NCBI GenBank assembly: GCA_945870545.1
Contig: CAMBTF010000056.1
Coordinates: forward strand, 1-8,494
Source of the DNA: Akkermansia muciniphila
Lineage (GTDB): Bacteria > Verrucomicrobiota > Verrucomicrobiia > Verrucomicrobiales > Akkermansiaceae
Length of the DNA: 8,494 nucleotides
Reading direction: 5' to 3'
Each line of letters begins with the position of its first letter. The first letter of the stretch is position 1. The position numbers and the translations under genes are program-made. Below the pieces are notes generated by a model. The model did not search any database, had not been told where the DNA came from, and worked only from the letters and a program-made list of their open reading frames with translations. Below are positions 1 to 7,218 of this stretch, in pieces.

Positions 1-3000
1 CAAGGTTTTTCACGTCCTCAAGGATCAGGTAAATCCCAGGAACCAGAAACAGGGTGATGACCGTGGCGAAAAGGCTTCCGAAGGCGAGGGAAACGGCCAT
101 GGGGACGAGGAAACGCGCCTGCACGTCCGTTTCGAGAATCATCGGCATGATACCAATGAACGTGGTCACGGAAGTGAGCATGATGGCACGGAAGCGGCGA
201 CCGCCCGCCGCGATGGCCGCGTCGTGGAGGCTGCCTGAGGGATCACGATGGCGGTTCACGAAATCAACCATCACCAGCGAGTCATTGACAACGACTCCGG
301 AGAGCGCGACGAGGCCGCACATCGACATGATGCTGAGATTCAGGCCCATCAGGGCGTGACCCCAGATCGCACCGACGAGGCCGAAGGGAATCACCGCCAG
401 GAGGATGAGCGGCTGCGAATAGGAGCGCAGCGGGATCGCGATGATTACATACATCGCGAGCACGGCTCCGAGGAAACCAATGGTGAGTTCGCGCACGCTG
501 TCGTTCTGGTCTTTCTGCTCGCCCTCGAAGCCGTAGCGCACGCCGGGGAATTTCCGGGGAATTTCATCAAGCACCTTCGCGGTGTAGGCGGTGACGACCT
601 CGTTCGCGTTCACGCCCGGCTCGGTATCGGCGGTGACCTTGATCGAGCGCTGGCGGTCGGTGCGCTCAATGACGGCGGGGCCGCGGCCGGGCTCGAGCTC
701 GATGACCTGCAGCACCGGCACTTCGTCTCCTTGCGGGGTGCGGATTTTCATATCCTCTAGGCTGGCGAGGGTGCGACGGTCATCCTTGGGGAAACGCACC
801 ATGACCTTCACCTCGTCGCGCCCGCGCTGGAGGCGCTGCACCTCGTTGCCGTAAAATGCGTCCCGCACCTGCGCGGCGACATCGCCGAGCCGGAAACCCA
901 TCGCGCGGCCAGCGGGGGTGAGTTCGCCGAAACGTAGCTCGTCCTTGCCCGCGCGGTTCGAGTCCGAGATATCGATCACGCCGGCAAAATCGGTGAGGCC
1001 TGCCTTCGCGAATTCGGTGGCCGCGATGAGCTGCTCAAGGTCGTTTCCAGTGAGAGCCACGTCGATCGCGTTACCGGAAGTGGCGGTTTCCGCCTGCACA
1101 CTGAGTTCCACTACCCCGGGGAGCGTGCCTACCATGCGCCGCCATTCCGCGACGATTTCCTCGGAGCTTGCGGTGCGTTCGGAAGCGGGCGCGAGTTCCA
1201 AGGTCACCTCGCCAATGTGAGTCTGCTGCGGCGGGCCGCCCACCGGCACACCGGTCTGGAAAGGCTGCGTGCCCGCGCTGGTGAGAACGTGTTTTAGGAT
1301 GTCGCCACCGTCCTTCGTCTTGTATTTATCCGAAAGCCGCATGGCCGCCGCCTCGATGCGTTTTACAACCGCTTCGGTTTCGGAAAATGGCACGCCCTGC
1401 GAGAGCTCGACCTTTGCGCTGAGGACATCGCCCTCGACATCGGGGAAAAAGCGGAACTGGATCAGCCCGGTGCCGACGATGGCGAGCGTGAGAACAAGGA
1501 TGGCGATGAAAGCGGCGGCGGTCACGTAGCGCCATTTCAGCGTGAAGCCGAGTGCGGGCTGATAGACCTTTTCCACAAACCTTTCCAGGCCATCGTTGAT
1601 CCTGCGCTGGAAGCGGAAAAAGACGTTCAGCTTCTTCTCCGGATCCACAGGTCTCAGCAAAGCGAGGTGCGCGGGTAGGACAAATTTTGATTGGATCAGG
1701 GAAAAGGCGAGCGTCGGAATCACGACGAGCGGGATGTTCGGCCAGATTTTTCCGCTGACCCCGCTGAGCCCGAGCATGGGGGTGAAAGCGACCATCGTGG
1801 CCAATATGCCGAAGAGCACCGAGGTGCCCACTTCGCTGGTGCCTTTCCATGCGGCGACACTGGGGTGCTCGCCATTCTCGATGCGGACATAGACGACCTC
1901 AGCGGTTACGATCGCGTCATCCACGACGATGCCGAGCACAAGGATGAACGCGAAGAGCGAGATCATGTTGATCGAGATGCCCATAAGCGGCATGAGCCAG
2001 ATCCCCCCCGCGAAGGAAAGCGGGATGCTGAGGGCGACGAGAAAAGCAAGCGAGGGGCGGAGGAAAATCGTCAGCACGCCGAGCACAAGGACGAGTCCAA
2101 GGAGGGCATCCGATTTCAGTAGATCGAGACGACCCTGTAGGTAAAGGCTCTGGTCATTCCAGATCGACAGCCTAATACCTTCCGGAAGAGTTTTTTTCGA
2201 CTCCTCCACATATCTCTGCACGAGATCGGCAAGCGCCAAGGTGTCCTCGTTGCCAACGCGGAAGACATTGATCACCACCGCCGTTTTGCCGTCGAAGCGG
2301 CTGCTCAAGTCCACATCCTCGAAGCCGTCGATCAGCTCCGCGACATCGCCTAACAGAATCTCGCCGCCCTGTGCATCCGTCCTCACCGGCACGCTCGCCA
2401 GCTCGCCGGCCTCGTATTTTTTCCCGAGCGCACGGAGGATCACTTCGCCGCGTTCGGTGCGCACTGAGCCGCCGGGCAAGTCCAGCGTTGTGTTCCTCAC
2501 GGCAGCGGCGATGTCGGAAAGTTTCAGCCCCAGCTTGCGGAGCTTTTCCTCGGACACCTCGATGGAGATCTCATACGGCCGGGTGCCCGCGATCTCCACC
2601 TGGCTGATGCTTGGCTTGCCGACGAACATCCTCGCCAAAAAGGTTCCGAGACTGGAAGCGGGCGGCGGATCGTAAACCAACAGGTCGTCGCGCACCCGCT
2701 CGGCGAGCTTGCGGAGCGTGGTTTCATTGGTGTCCGCCGTGAGGGTCACGCTCATCACCGGGCTCTTAATCAAGATCTCCTCCAGCACCGGGGTCTCGGC
2801 TTCTTCGGGGAAATTGTCGATGGCGTCCACGCGGGATTTCACATCGCTCATCACTGACCGGACGTTGTAGCCGTTCTCCACCTCGACGAGTACAGTGCCG
2901 AAATTCTGCGAGGCCGTGCTGCGGATCTTCTTGATGCCCTGAAGGTCGGCGATGGCCTCCTCCACCGGCACGACCACGCCGCGCTCCGTCTCCTCGGGAG

Positions 3001-3163
3001 TGGCGTTCGGATACGGGATACTGACGGAAACGGCGTCGATGGAAACTTCGGGAAAAATTTCCTTCTTCAACGTGAACCACGTCGCGAAGCCCGCGATCAT
3101 GACGATGAGCATCAAGAAATTTCCCGCCACATGGTTGCGGGTGAACCATTTGACGGCGTTCAT
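1..3163 (-). CDS. RND-family efflux permease (HAE1/AcrB-like), 3' end outside window
   Basis: This is the inner-membrane, proton-driven pump of a tripartite efflux system. Translating the minus strand from the ATG at 3163 gives 1054 uninterrupted residues with no stop before the window edge. Family members are usually about 1030-1060 aa, so only a short tail is missing. Residues 1-30 hold the first membrane helix, with an N-H-V-A-G-N-F-L-M pattern. Porter segments follow. The membrane helix with the paired acidic residues G-I-V-V-D-D-A-I is at about 411-418 (D415, D416), equivalent to the proton-relay aspartates of AcrB. A second half-repeat starts near 545. The later relay helix reads G-V-V-V-N-D-S-L near 956-963, with Asn where AcrB has its relay Lys, as in many non-AcrB members. 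The start codon overlaps the adaptor's stop by four bases, which indicates translational coupling. An apparent 18-20 residue insertion lies at about 163-182. Drug versus metal or other substrate cannot be decided here. Confidence 0.95.
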   Translation of the reverse strand, partial: MNAVKWFTRNHVAGNFLMLIVMIAGFATWFTLKKEIFPEVSIDAVSVSIPYPNATPEETERGVVVPVEEAIADLQGIKKIRSTASQNFGTVLVEVENGYNVRSVMSDVKSRVDAIDNFPEEAETPVLEEILIKSPVMSVTLTADTNETTLRKLAERVRDDLLVYDPPPASSLGTFLARMFVGKPSISQVEIAGTRPYEISIEVSEEKLRKLGLKLSDIAAAVRNTTLDLPGGSVRTERGEVILRALGKKYEAGELASVPVRTDAQGGEILLGDVAELIDGFEDVDLSSRFDGKTAVVINVFRVGNEDTLALADLVQRYVEESKKTLPEGIRLSIWNDQSLYLQGRLDLLKSDALLGLVLVLGVLTIFLRPSLAFLVALSIPLSFAGGIWLMPLMGISINMISLFAFILVLGIVVDDAIVTAEVVYVRIENGEHPSVAAWKGTSEVGTSVLFGILATMVAFTPMLGLSGVSGKIWPNIPLVVIPTLAFSLIQSKFVLPAHLALLRPVDPEKKLNVFFRFQRRINDGLERFVEKVYQPALGFTLKWRYVTAAAFIAILVLTLAIVGTGLIQFRFFPDVEGDVLSAKVELSQGVPFSETEAVVKRIEAAAMRLSDKYKTKDGGDILKHVLTSAGTQPFQTGVPVGGPPQQTHIGEVTLELAPASERTASSEEIVAEWRRMVGTLPGVVELSVQAETATSGNAIDVALTGNDLEQLIAATEFAKAGLTDFAGVIDISDSNRAGKDELRFGELTPAGRAMGFRLGDVAAQVRDAFYGNEVQRLQRGRDEVKVMVRFPKDDRRTLASLEDMKIRTPQGDEVPVLQVIELEPGRGPAVIERTDRQRSIKVTADTEPGVNANEVVTAYTAKVLDEIPRKFPGVRYGFEGEQKDQNDSVRELTIGFLGAVLAMYVIIAIPLRSYSQPLILLAVIPFGLVGAIWGHALMGLNLSIMSMCGLVALSGVVVNDSLVMVDFVNRHRDPSGSLHDAAIAAGGRRFRAIMLTSVTTFIGIMPMILETDVQARFLVPMAVSLAFGSLFATVITLFLVPGIYLILEDVKNL

Positions 3164-4353
3164 TCGTCCTCCTTCTCGGGATCTTTCTCGATCTCCACCT
3201 CCATGCCGACGACGGGCGCGGATAGGCGGGTGAGCACCACGCGGTCGCCCGCCTCAAGGCCGCCGCTGACCAGCGCGGTGGCGCGGGTGAGTCTGGGAAT
3301 CGTGAGGTCGCGGAAGGCGATCTTGTTGCCCGCCATGACCACGATGGTGCGATTCCCCTCTATGAGCGCACGCCTCGGGATCTCCTTTATATCGTCCAGC
3401 GTTTTCCCAGCGATCTCCGCGTTTACGAAAAGTCCGACGGGCGGCAGCGGGAAAGTCGACCCCTCCGTGGGTAATACTTTCACCGCGACGTGGGCGGAGA
3501 GGGTTTCCCGCGAAATCTCGGGATCAACCCGTGCCATCTCCGCTTTCCAGGTGTATTCGTCCGCACCGATCTTGCCTTTCAGGACGATTTCGCCGGTGAC
3601 CTTGCCGTCCGCAGCTCGCGCGAGGAAACCGAAGTCCTCGAGGCTCAGTGGGAGGCGCACCTCGAGATCGCCACTGGCGTAGAGTTCCGCGACCATCGTG
3701 CCGGGAGCCACCACCACGCCGACCTCGGCGTTCGCGGAACGCAGGCTCGCATCAAAGGGAGCGAGGATTTCCGTGCGCTCCACGTCGCGCCGCGCCTTCG
3801 CCGCCACCTCGACGGCGGACGCCGCGCTGGCCTCTGCGGCTGCCAAGTACGGCTCGCGTAGTACTAAGGCGTTGAGCGGATCGGAGCCGCTCCCGAGTTT
3901 CGCCCAATCGAGCTGCGCCTGCTCCACCCGCGCCTTTTCCAGCTCCAACGCCAGCTCCGCCTCCGCGCGCCGAACCTCGGCCGCCGCCAGCGCCGAGCGG
4001 TAATCCGCCGGATCGATCTGCACCAACCGCTCACCCTTTTTCACCACGCCGCCCCGCTTGAACGAAGGCGAAATCTCCATCACCCGCCCGCCGACCTCCG
4101 CCGCGAGCCTCGTTTCCCGTGCGCTCTCGACCACACCCTGCGTGGAGATTTTCACCGCGTGATCCGCCGCCGTGACCTCGACGACCTCGACCGCCGGGAC
4201 GACTCGCTGTTTCACCTCCTCTTTCGCCACCCGCTTGTTAATCACCAGAAAAATGATACCCAGCACCGTGACCACGAGGATCGCCAGAATCAGCACGAAC
4301 GACGCCACCGCCCTGACCTGAATTTTCCGATCCGCTTCCGCTCGCTCGTTCAC
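3160..4353 (-). CDS. RND efflux periplasmic adaptor subunit (HlyD/MFP family)
   Basis: This periplasmic adaptor would link the RND permease encoded just downstream to an outer-membrane channel. The protein is 397 aa. Residues 15-38 form one hydrophobic N-terminal anchor, and no lipobox cysteine is seen. The first half of the biotinyl-lipoyl-like domain is at about 81-118 (T-R-L-A-A-E-V-G-G-R-V, then V-K-K-G-E-R-L-V-Q-I-D). An Ala/Glu-rich alpha-helical hairpin covers about 119-194. The second lipoyl half is at about 196-224 (I-L-A-P-F-D-A-S-L, then G-V-V-V-A-P-G-T-M-V). Beta-barrel and membrane-proximal domains follow to the end. The start is GTG at 4353; no upstream ATG fits, and the anchor helix begins soon after it. 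No good ribosome-binding site precedes the GTG. The TGA stop overlaps the permease ATG (ATGA, 3160-3163), so the two form one operon. No TolC-like gene is visible upstream; one could lie beyond the left edge. Confidence 0.95.
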   Translation of the reverse strand: MNERAEADRKIQVRAVASFVLILAILVVTVLGIIFLVINKRVAKEEVKQRVVPAVEVVEVTAADHAVKISTQGVVESARETRLAAEVGGRVMEISPSFKRGGVVKKGERLVQIDPADYRSALAAAEVRRAEAELALELEKARVEQAQLDWAKLGSGSDPLNALVLREPYLAAAEASAASAVEVAAKARRDVERTEILAPFDASLRSANAEVGVVVAPGTMVAELYASGDLEVRLPLSLEDFGFLARAADGKVTGEIVLKGKIGADEYTWKAEMARVDPEISRETLSAHVAVKVLPTEGSTFPLPPVGLFVNAEIAGKTLDDIKEIPRRALIEGNRTIVVMAGNKIAFRDLTIPRLTRATALVSGGLEAGDRVVLTRLSAPVVGMEVEIEKDPEKEDE

Positions 4354-4629
4354 GCCGCGAAGGTTCTTTCGGCGCCGGGCGTTGTCAATGACCTCGTTGT
4401 GCGCCTACGCGTAAACCGCCGGAGCTTCCCGTCACTAACTCAGTGATCTCGCCCACGACAAAGTTCGCCTCCGTGCCGCTTTTCAGCCGGGATAACAGCT
4501 GGGATCAGCTGAGAAAAAATCCGGCACATCTGAGTTTCTAGTGAGTAACGCCCGGGTCTGAGTGCCGGTTCGAGGAGAGTTGTCCACAAGGTTCCGCTGC
4601 GAGAATGGGATGCGAAACTCGTCGGAGCG
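4354..4629. other. Gap between the efflux operon and the ISL3 remnant
   Basis: Apart from the candidate promoter at its left side, I see no gene in this stretch. The frame read by the following transposase remnant has stops at 4510, 4531 and 4546 and is open from 4549. The residues coded before about 4648 are not clearly transposase-like, so the left breakpoint of the remnant lies somewhere in 4549-4650. Two CAGCTG boxes sit close together at about 4497-4517; their significance is unknown. No left-end copy of the terminal repeat proposed at 5030-5046 was found here. Confidence 0.5.
4360..4388 (-). promoter_or_regulatory. Candidate sigma70-type promoter of the efflux operon
   Basis: A perfect -35 hexamer, TTGACA, reads on the minus strand at 4388-4383. 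Seventeen bases later a weak -10, AACCTT, lies at 4365-4360. Only six bases separate that -10 from the GTG start at 4353, so transcription would begin at or very near the start codon and the message could be leaderless. This fits the lack of a Shine-Dalgarno sequence. The -35 match and spacing are seen directly; promoter activity is inferred, and the poor -10 keeps confidence low. Confidence 0.35.
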
Positions 4630-5030
4630 GCGGGTTCTTGTGGGCGGGTCGCGCTGCGCGAGAAAATCTGCCGCGAGCACAGCCGGATCGCGCGGGTGCT
4701 CTCGATCCGCGACCACCTCGCCGACACCTGGAACTACGCGGCGGAAGCCGACGCAAGGGAGCATCTCAAGGCGGTGATGAGCTGGTGCGCCAGGTCGCGG
4801 ATGAAGCCGTTCGTGAAGCTGGCGCGCTCGCTGCGGTCGCACATGGAAGGCATACTGGGATACTACCGCAACTACACGCGACCTCGGCGGCCATCGAGGC
4901 GATCAACGGACTGCTTCAGCTCGCCCGCCGCAGGGCGCGCGGCTACCGCCGTTTCGAAAACTTCCGTGCCATTGCATACTGGATTGCGGGCAGCCTGAAA
5001 ATCGATGGCCATCCAAACACAGCCCACTGA
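4630..5030 (+). pseudogene. ISL3-family transposase, C-terminal remnant with a frameshift
   Basis: Only the C-terminal third of an ISL3-type DDE transposase remains. In the first frame (about 4648-4878) the product contains R-I-A-R-V-L-S-I-R-D-H-L, then T-W-N-Y, then S-R-M-K-P-F-V-K-L-A-R and H-M-E-G-I-L-G-Y-Y. This is the family's pattern of a helical segment, a basic S-R-x-x-P-x-x-x-L-A stretch and the x-G-I-L-x-Y signature. The frame then changes at about 4876-4890. The second frame carries S-A-A-I-E-A-I-N, which holds the family's last acidic residue, followed by R-R-R-A-R-G-Y-R-R-F-E-N-F-R and an I-A-Y-W-I-A-G ending, to the TGA at 5028. The N-terminal zinc-ribbon and helix-turn-helix region and the first catalytic residues are absent, so the element is dead. 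It lies directly upstream of the nucleoside hydrolase gene and on the same strand. The family call rests on motif recognition, not on a search. Confidence 0.8.
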
Positions 5031-5046
5031 ATGTTCGGGAGAGCCC
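5030..5046. repeat. Candidate right terminal inverted repeat of the ISL3 remnant
   Basis: AATGTTCGGGAGAGCCC ends 16 bases after the transposase stop. Read outward-in on the minus strand it begins GGGCTCTCCCGAAC, which resembles the GGCTCTTC-like tips known for ISL3-family elements. ISL3 elements make 8-bp target duplications, so ATTCTTTT at 5047-5054 would be the flank. The left copy is missing from the window, so neither repeat nor duplication can be confirmed. Confidence 0.45.
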
Positions 5047-5096
5047 ATTCTTTTGACGTTTGCAAATTCCCGAGAAAGTTGTTAGTAGTAGTTTTT

Positions 5097-6128
5097 ATGA
5101 CTGAATTCTCACGATTTCTCCGCCGGATGTGCGCTGGCACCCGCGCCCTGTTAGCCTTCTGCTTGTTCGGTTCATCCGCTCTAGTCTCCGCCCAAGTCCC
5201 TCTCATCATCGACACCGACACCGCCACCGATTGCGACGACGCCGGCGCACTCGCCGTAGCCCACGCGCTCCAAAATCGCGGCGAGTGCGTGATCATCGCG
5301 GTCGTCGTCAACAACAAGGACCCCTACTCCGTCGGGGGAGTCGATGCCGTCAACACCTGGTATGGCCGCGGTGAGATCCCGTTGGGCGCCTACAAAGGAA
5401 CCACGGTAGGCAAAACCGGATCTTACCAAGCCATCGCCGAAAACACCGCCCTCTACCGACACGATGTGATCACCAACAAACAGGTGCCTGATGCGGTGAC
5501 CACCTATCGCACCGTGCTCGCCGCCCAGCCCGATGGGAGCGTGGTGATTTCCTCCATCGGCTGGCTCAACAATCTGGAGGACCTGCTTAAATCGCCCGCC
5601 GACGCCCTCAGCCCGCTGACCGGTGCGCAACTGGTCGCGGCCAAGGTCAAATCGATTTCGATCATGGGCGGCCGCTACCCCTCGGGCTCCGAATACAATT
5701 TCTCCAGCTTCGGCTCCCCCGCTTCCACAAAGTATGTTGTCGAAAACTGGCCGGACACCGTCCCTATCATGTTTCAGGGCTACGAACTCGGCGAGAACGT
5801 CAACACCGGCCGCTCCCTGCTCAAGACCCCTGTGGAAAACCCCGTGAGAAAAGCCTATGAAACGATCTACAACGGAATCAACGGCCGCCATAGCTGGGAC
5901 CAATGCGCCATCCTTCATGCCGTGCGAGGCATCGCCGGTTACTGGACCGCCGTCTCCCTCGGCTCGAACACCATCAACAGCGACGGCAGCAACGCCTGGG
6001 TGGCCTCACCCAATAAAAACCAGGCCTACTCCCTCACCTTGATGCCGAAACCCCAGATCGCCGCCATCCTTGCAGACCTGATGGATGATCCACCGTTGCC
6101 GCCCACCTCACACTTCCGGTCAAAGTGA
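5097..6128 (+). CDS. Secreted nucleoside hydrolase family protein
   Basis: The predicted 343-aa protein belongs to the inosine-uridine-preferring nucleoside hydrolase superfamily, which cleaves the N-glycosidic bond of ribonucleosides using a calcium bound by clustered aspartates. Residues 1-32 look like a Sec signal peptide: Arg-rich start, hydrophobic core L-L-A-F-C-L-F-G, and likely cleavage after A-L-V-S-A. Export implies periplasmic or extracellular nucleoside scavenging. The N-terminal metal motif is D39-T-D41-T-A-T-D45-C-D47-D48, a variant of the classical D-x-D-x-G-x-D-D. Other family features are V-V-V-N-N near 70, S-S-I-G-W-L-N-N-L near 152-160, I-M-G-G near 189-192, and H-S-W-D-Q-C-A-I-L near 265-273, where Asp268 would be the late metal ligand. 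Length suits the family. The ATG at 5097 is preferred over an in-frame ATG at 5031 because the extra 22 residues would be read from the IS end and would bury the signal peptide. No clear Shine-Dalgarno is present. A TTGACG at 5053-5058 might serve as a -35. Nucleoside specificity cannot be predicted. Confidence 0.9.
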   Translation: MTEFSRFLRRMCAGTRALLAFCLFGSSALVSAQVPLIIDTDTATDCDDAGALAVAHALQNRGECVIIAVVVNNKDPYSVGGVDAVNTWYGRGEIPLGAYKGTTVGKTGSYQAIAENTALYRHDVITNKQVPDAVTTYRTVLAAQPDGSVVISSIGWLNNLEDLLKSPADALSPLTGAQLVAAKVKSISIMGGRYPSGSEYNFSSFGSPASTKYVVENWPDTVPIMFQGYELGENVNTGRSLLKTPVENPVRKAYETIYNGINGRHSWDQCAILHAVRGIAGYWTAVSLGSNTINSDGSNAWVASPNKNQAYSLTLMPKPQIAAILADLMDDPPLPPTSHFRSK

Positions 6129-6217
6129 TTTTCGACCCCGATTACTCGACCGATTGCGAAACCGTTGCTCTTGTTTTAAATTCCTGTTACAAATCCTATT
6201 GTGCCAATGATAAATGA
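6113..6217 (+). pseudogene. Truncated start of a second nucleoside hydrolase domain
   Basis: Overlapping the end of the intact hydrolase gene, in the frame one base earlier, the DNA codes for L-P-V-K-V-I-F-D-P-D-Y-S-T-D-C-E-T-V-A-L-V-L-N and then unrelated residues to a TGA at 6215. This aligns with the intact protein's P-L-I-I-D-T-D-T-A-T-D-C-D-D-A-G-A-L, including the beta strand and the D-x-D-x-x-T-D-C core. The two terminal metal-binding Asp have become Glu-Thr, so it would not be catalytic even if expressed. A GTG at 6125 overlaps the first gene's TGA as GTGA, but no signal peptide precedes it. The frame is closed upstream by a TGA at 6086. The remainder was probably lost where the minus-strand transposon begins at about 6180-6220. 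It may be a relic of a tandem paralogous gene or of a lost second domain. The similarity is short, so chance cannot be fully excluded. Confidence 0.5.
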
Positions 6218-7005
6218 CACCGGAGGGAGTGAGTCGTTGCGCCAAGATTCATGACGCCCGGCGCTTGGTTGGTTTTTGATTTTTTTAGGGTGAATTTGGC
6301 AAGGGTTTCCACCCCCAAGGTGCCCACCCCGGTATCTTCTCCGGCCTGCCGAATCTCGTCCTGACGGTCCTCTTCAATACGTTCAACGACCGCGAAGATC
6401 CGGGCCAGACGGGCTTCGATATCGGCGGCCAAGTCCATTGGGTCGAGCGCTGCACGGGTGTCGCGGAGTTCGGCTTTTGTCTCTTCGCTGACTTTCGCGC
6501 AGCCAAGGAGCCGGTCACAGGGGGGCCGGAGTGTCTTATTTCTTGCGCACTTTACTGCCGTCCCGCTGTTTTTCCACGAGCTTCATCACCGGCGTGAAGT
6601 AGTTGCGCAGTAGCAGCCACGCGTGTTGATATGGCTCGTTAAGGAACTCGCTGCCGTTGTCGCACTCAAACCCCAACATCGGATAAGGCAGGCGTTTCTC
6701 GATCTACTCAAGGCCCACGCGCACTTCCCCGCCGCTGTTGCCCCAGAGCGCGGCAAGCTCGGTCCAGCCGCTGTGAAAGTCGGTGAGCATCCGGCTCCAG
6801 AGGAAGGCTCCGCTATGCTGCTGCCTCCTCCGTGGGAGACGGTGTCGGCTTCCAACCAACCAGGTTCGTCGAAGGCCTGAGGATCACAGCGGATCGGCAC
6901 GAATTTCTTGATCCGGTTGCTCGCACGGCCGGTTTTGCGCCCAATGCGACCGCTGCCATCCAAGCGACGGGGGGCTGTGATCCGATCCAAAGTGCGCGGC
7001 ATCTA
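6196..7005 (-). pseudogene. Decayed DDE (integrase-core) transposase of an insertion sequence
   Basis: Pieces of one transposase can be assembled in order along the minus strand. First comes P-R-T-L-D-R-I near 7000, then I-K-K-F-V-P-I-R with P-G-W-L-E-A-D-T-V-S-H-G-G (first catalytic Asp) near 6850-6910. In another frame follow F-L-W-S-R-M-L-T-D-F-H-S-G-W-T-E and G-F-E-C-D-N-G-S-E-F-L-N (second catalytic Asp) near 6640-6810, then L-L-R-N-Y-F-T-P-V-M-K-L-V-E-K near 6560-6620. In a third frame come C-D-R-L-L and a helical tail with A-R-L-A-R-I-F-A-V-V to a stop at 6196. Damage is extensive: TAG at 7005-7003, a frame change at about 6812-6830, TAG at 6706-6704, a deletion junction at about 6630-6640 that removes the segment with the third catalytic residue, TAA at 6538-6536, and a frame change at the six-G run 6520-6525. 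The pattern matches transposases usually annotated as integrase catalytic region (ISNCY-like); the exact IS family is uncertain. No convincing terminal repeats were found. Confidence 0.75.
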
Positions 7006-7071
7006 GCCGAGGAGAAGCACTTGCGGACATTCCAGCGGTGACTGGGGGCTCGATAGTGTAAGCGTTGCCTG

Positions 7072-7135
7072 AAGCACCGTGCTTATGAGTTTGCTACGGC
7101 GAGTGCGTAGCGGTCATAGTTCAGGGTTCTATGAC
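7072..7135. repeat. Cluster of three consecutive inverted repeats
   Basis: Three perfect inverted repeats follow one another. AAGCAC/GTGCTT lies at 7072-7077 and 7079-7084 around one base. GCTACG/CGTAGC lies at 7093-7098 and 7106-7111 with a 7-base loop. GTCATAG/CTATGAC lies at 7113-7119 and 7129-7135 with a 9-base loop. The last two are separated by one base and could form back-to-back hairpins in RNA or single-stranded DNA. No T-run follows, so a simple intrinsic terminator is unlikely. Function is unknown. Confidence 0.6.
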
Positions 7136-7218
7136 TGCCATGCTATCAGGCCGCGGCGCGGGCGGCTTCGCGCTGGGCGGCGCTGGCTTGGATTTAGCGA
7201 ACACCGATCATGCCTGTC

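Noticed and set aside
54..3000. Plus-strand open frames across the RND permease
   Set aside because: All are antisense to one continuous 1054-codon permease frame and have Ser/Arg/Thr-rich shadow composition.
4497..4517. Paired CAGCTG boxes as an operator or terminator
   Set aside because: CAGCTG is itself a short palindrome and two copies in GC-rich DNA are easily expected; no stem with a T-run is formed.
4440..4842. Overlapping minus-strand open frames between the efflux operon and the hydrolase
   Set aside because: They are antisense to the ISL3 remnant, arginine-rich and without family features; typical shadow frames of GC-rich DNA.
5031..5096. Longer hydrolase protein starting at the ATG at 5031
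   Set aside because: The added 22 residues would be read from the IS terminal repeat and put the signal peptide internally; the ATG at 5097 gives a normal export signal.
5181..5918. A 245-codon open frame on the minus strand inside the hydrolase gene
   Set aside because: It lies wholly antisense to a confident gene and has a low-complexity Gly/Val/Asp-rich composition; no recognisable domain.
6215..7075. Terminal inverted repeats for the dead transposon, from similar GTTGC-containing stretches near 6237 and 7064
   Set aside because: The shared bases are few and in the same orientation, not inverted, so they do not define element ends.
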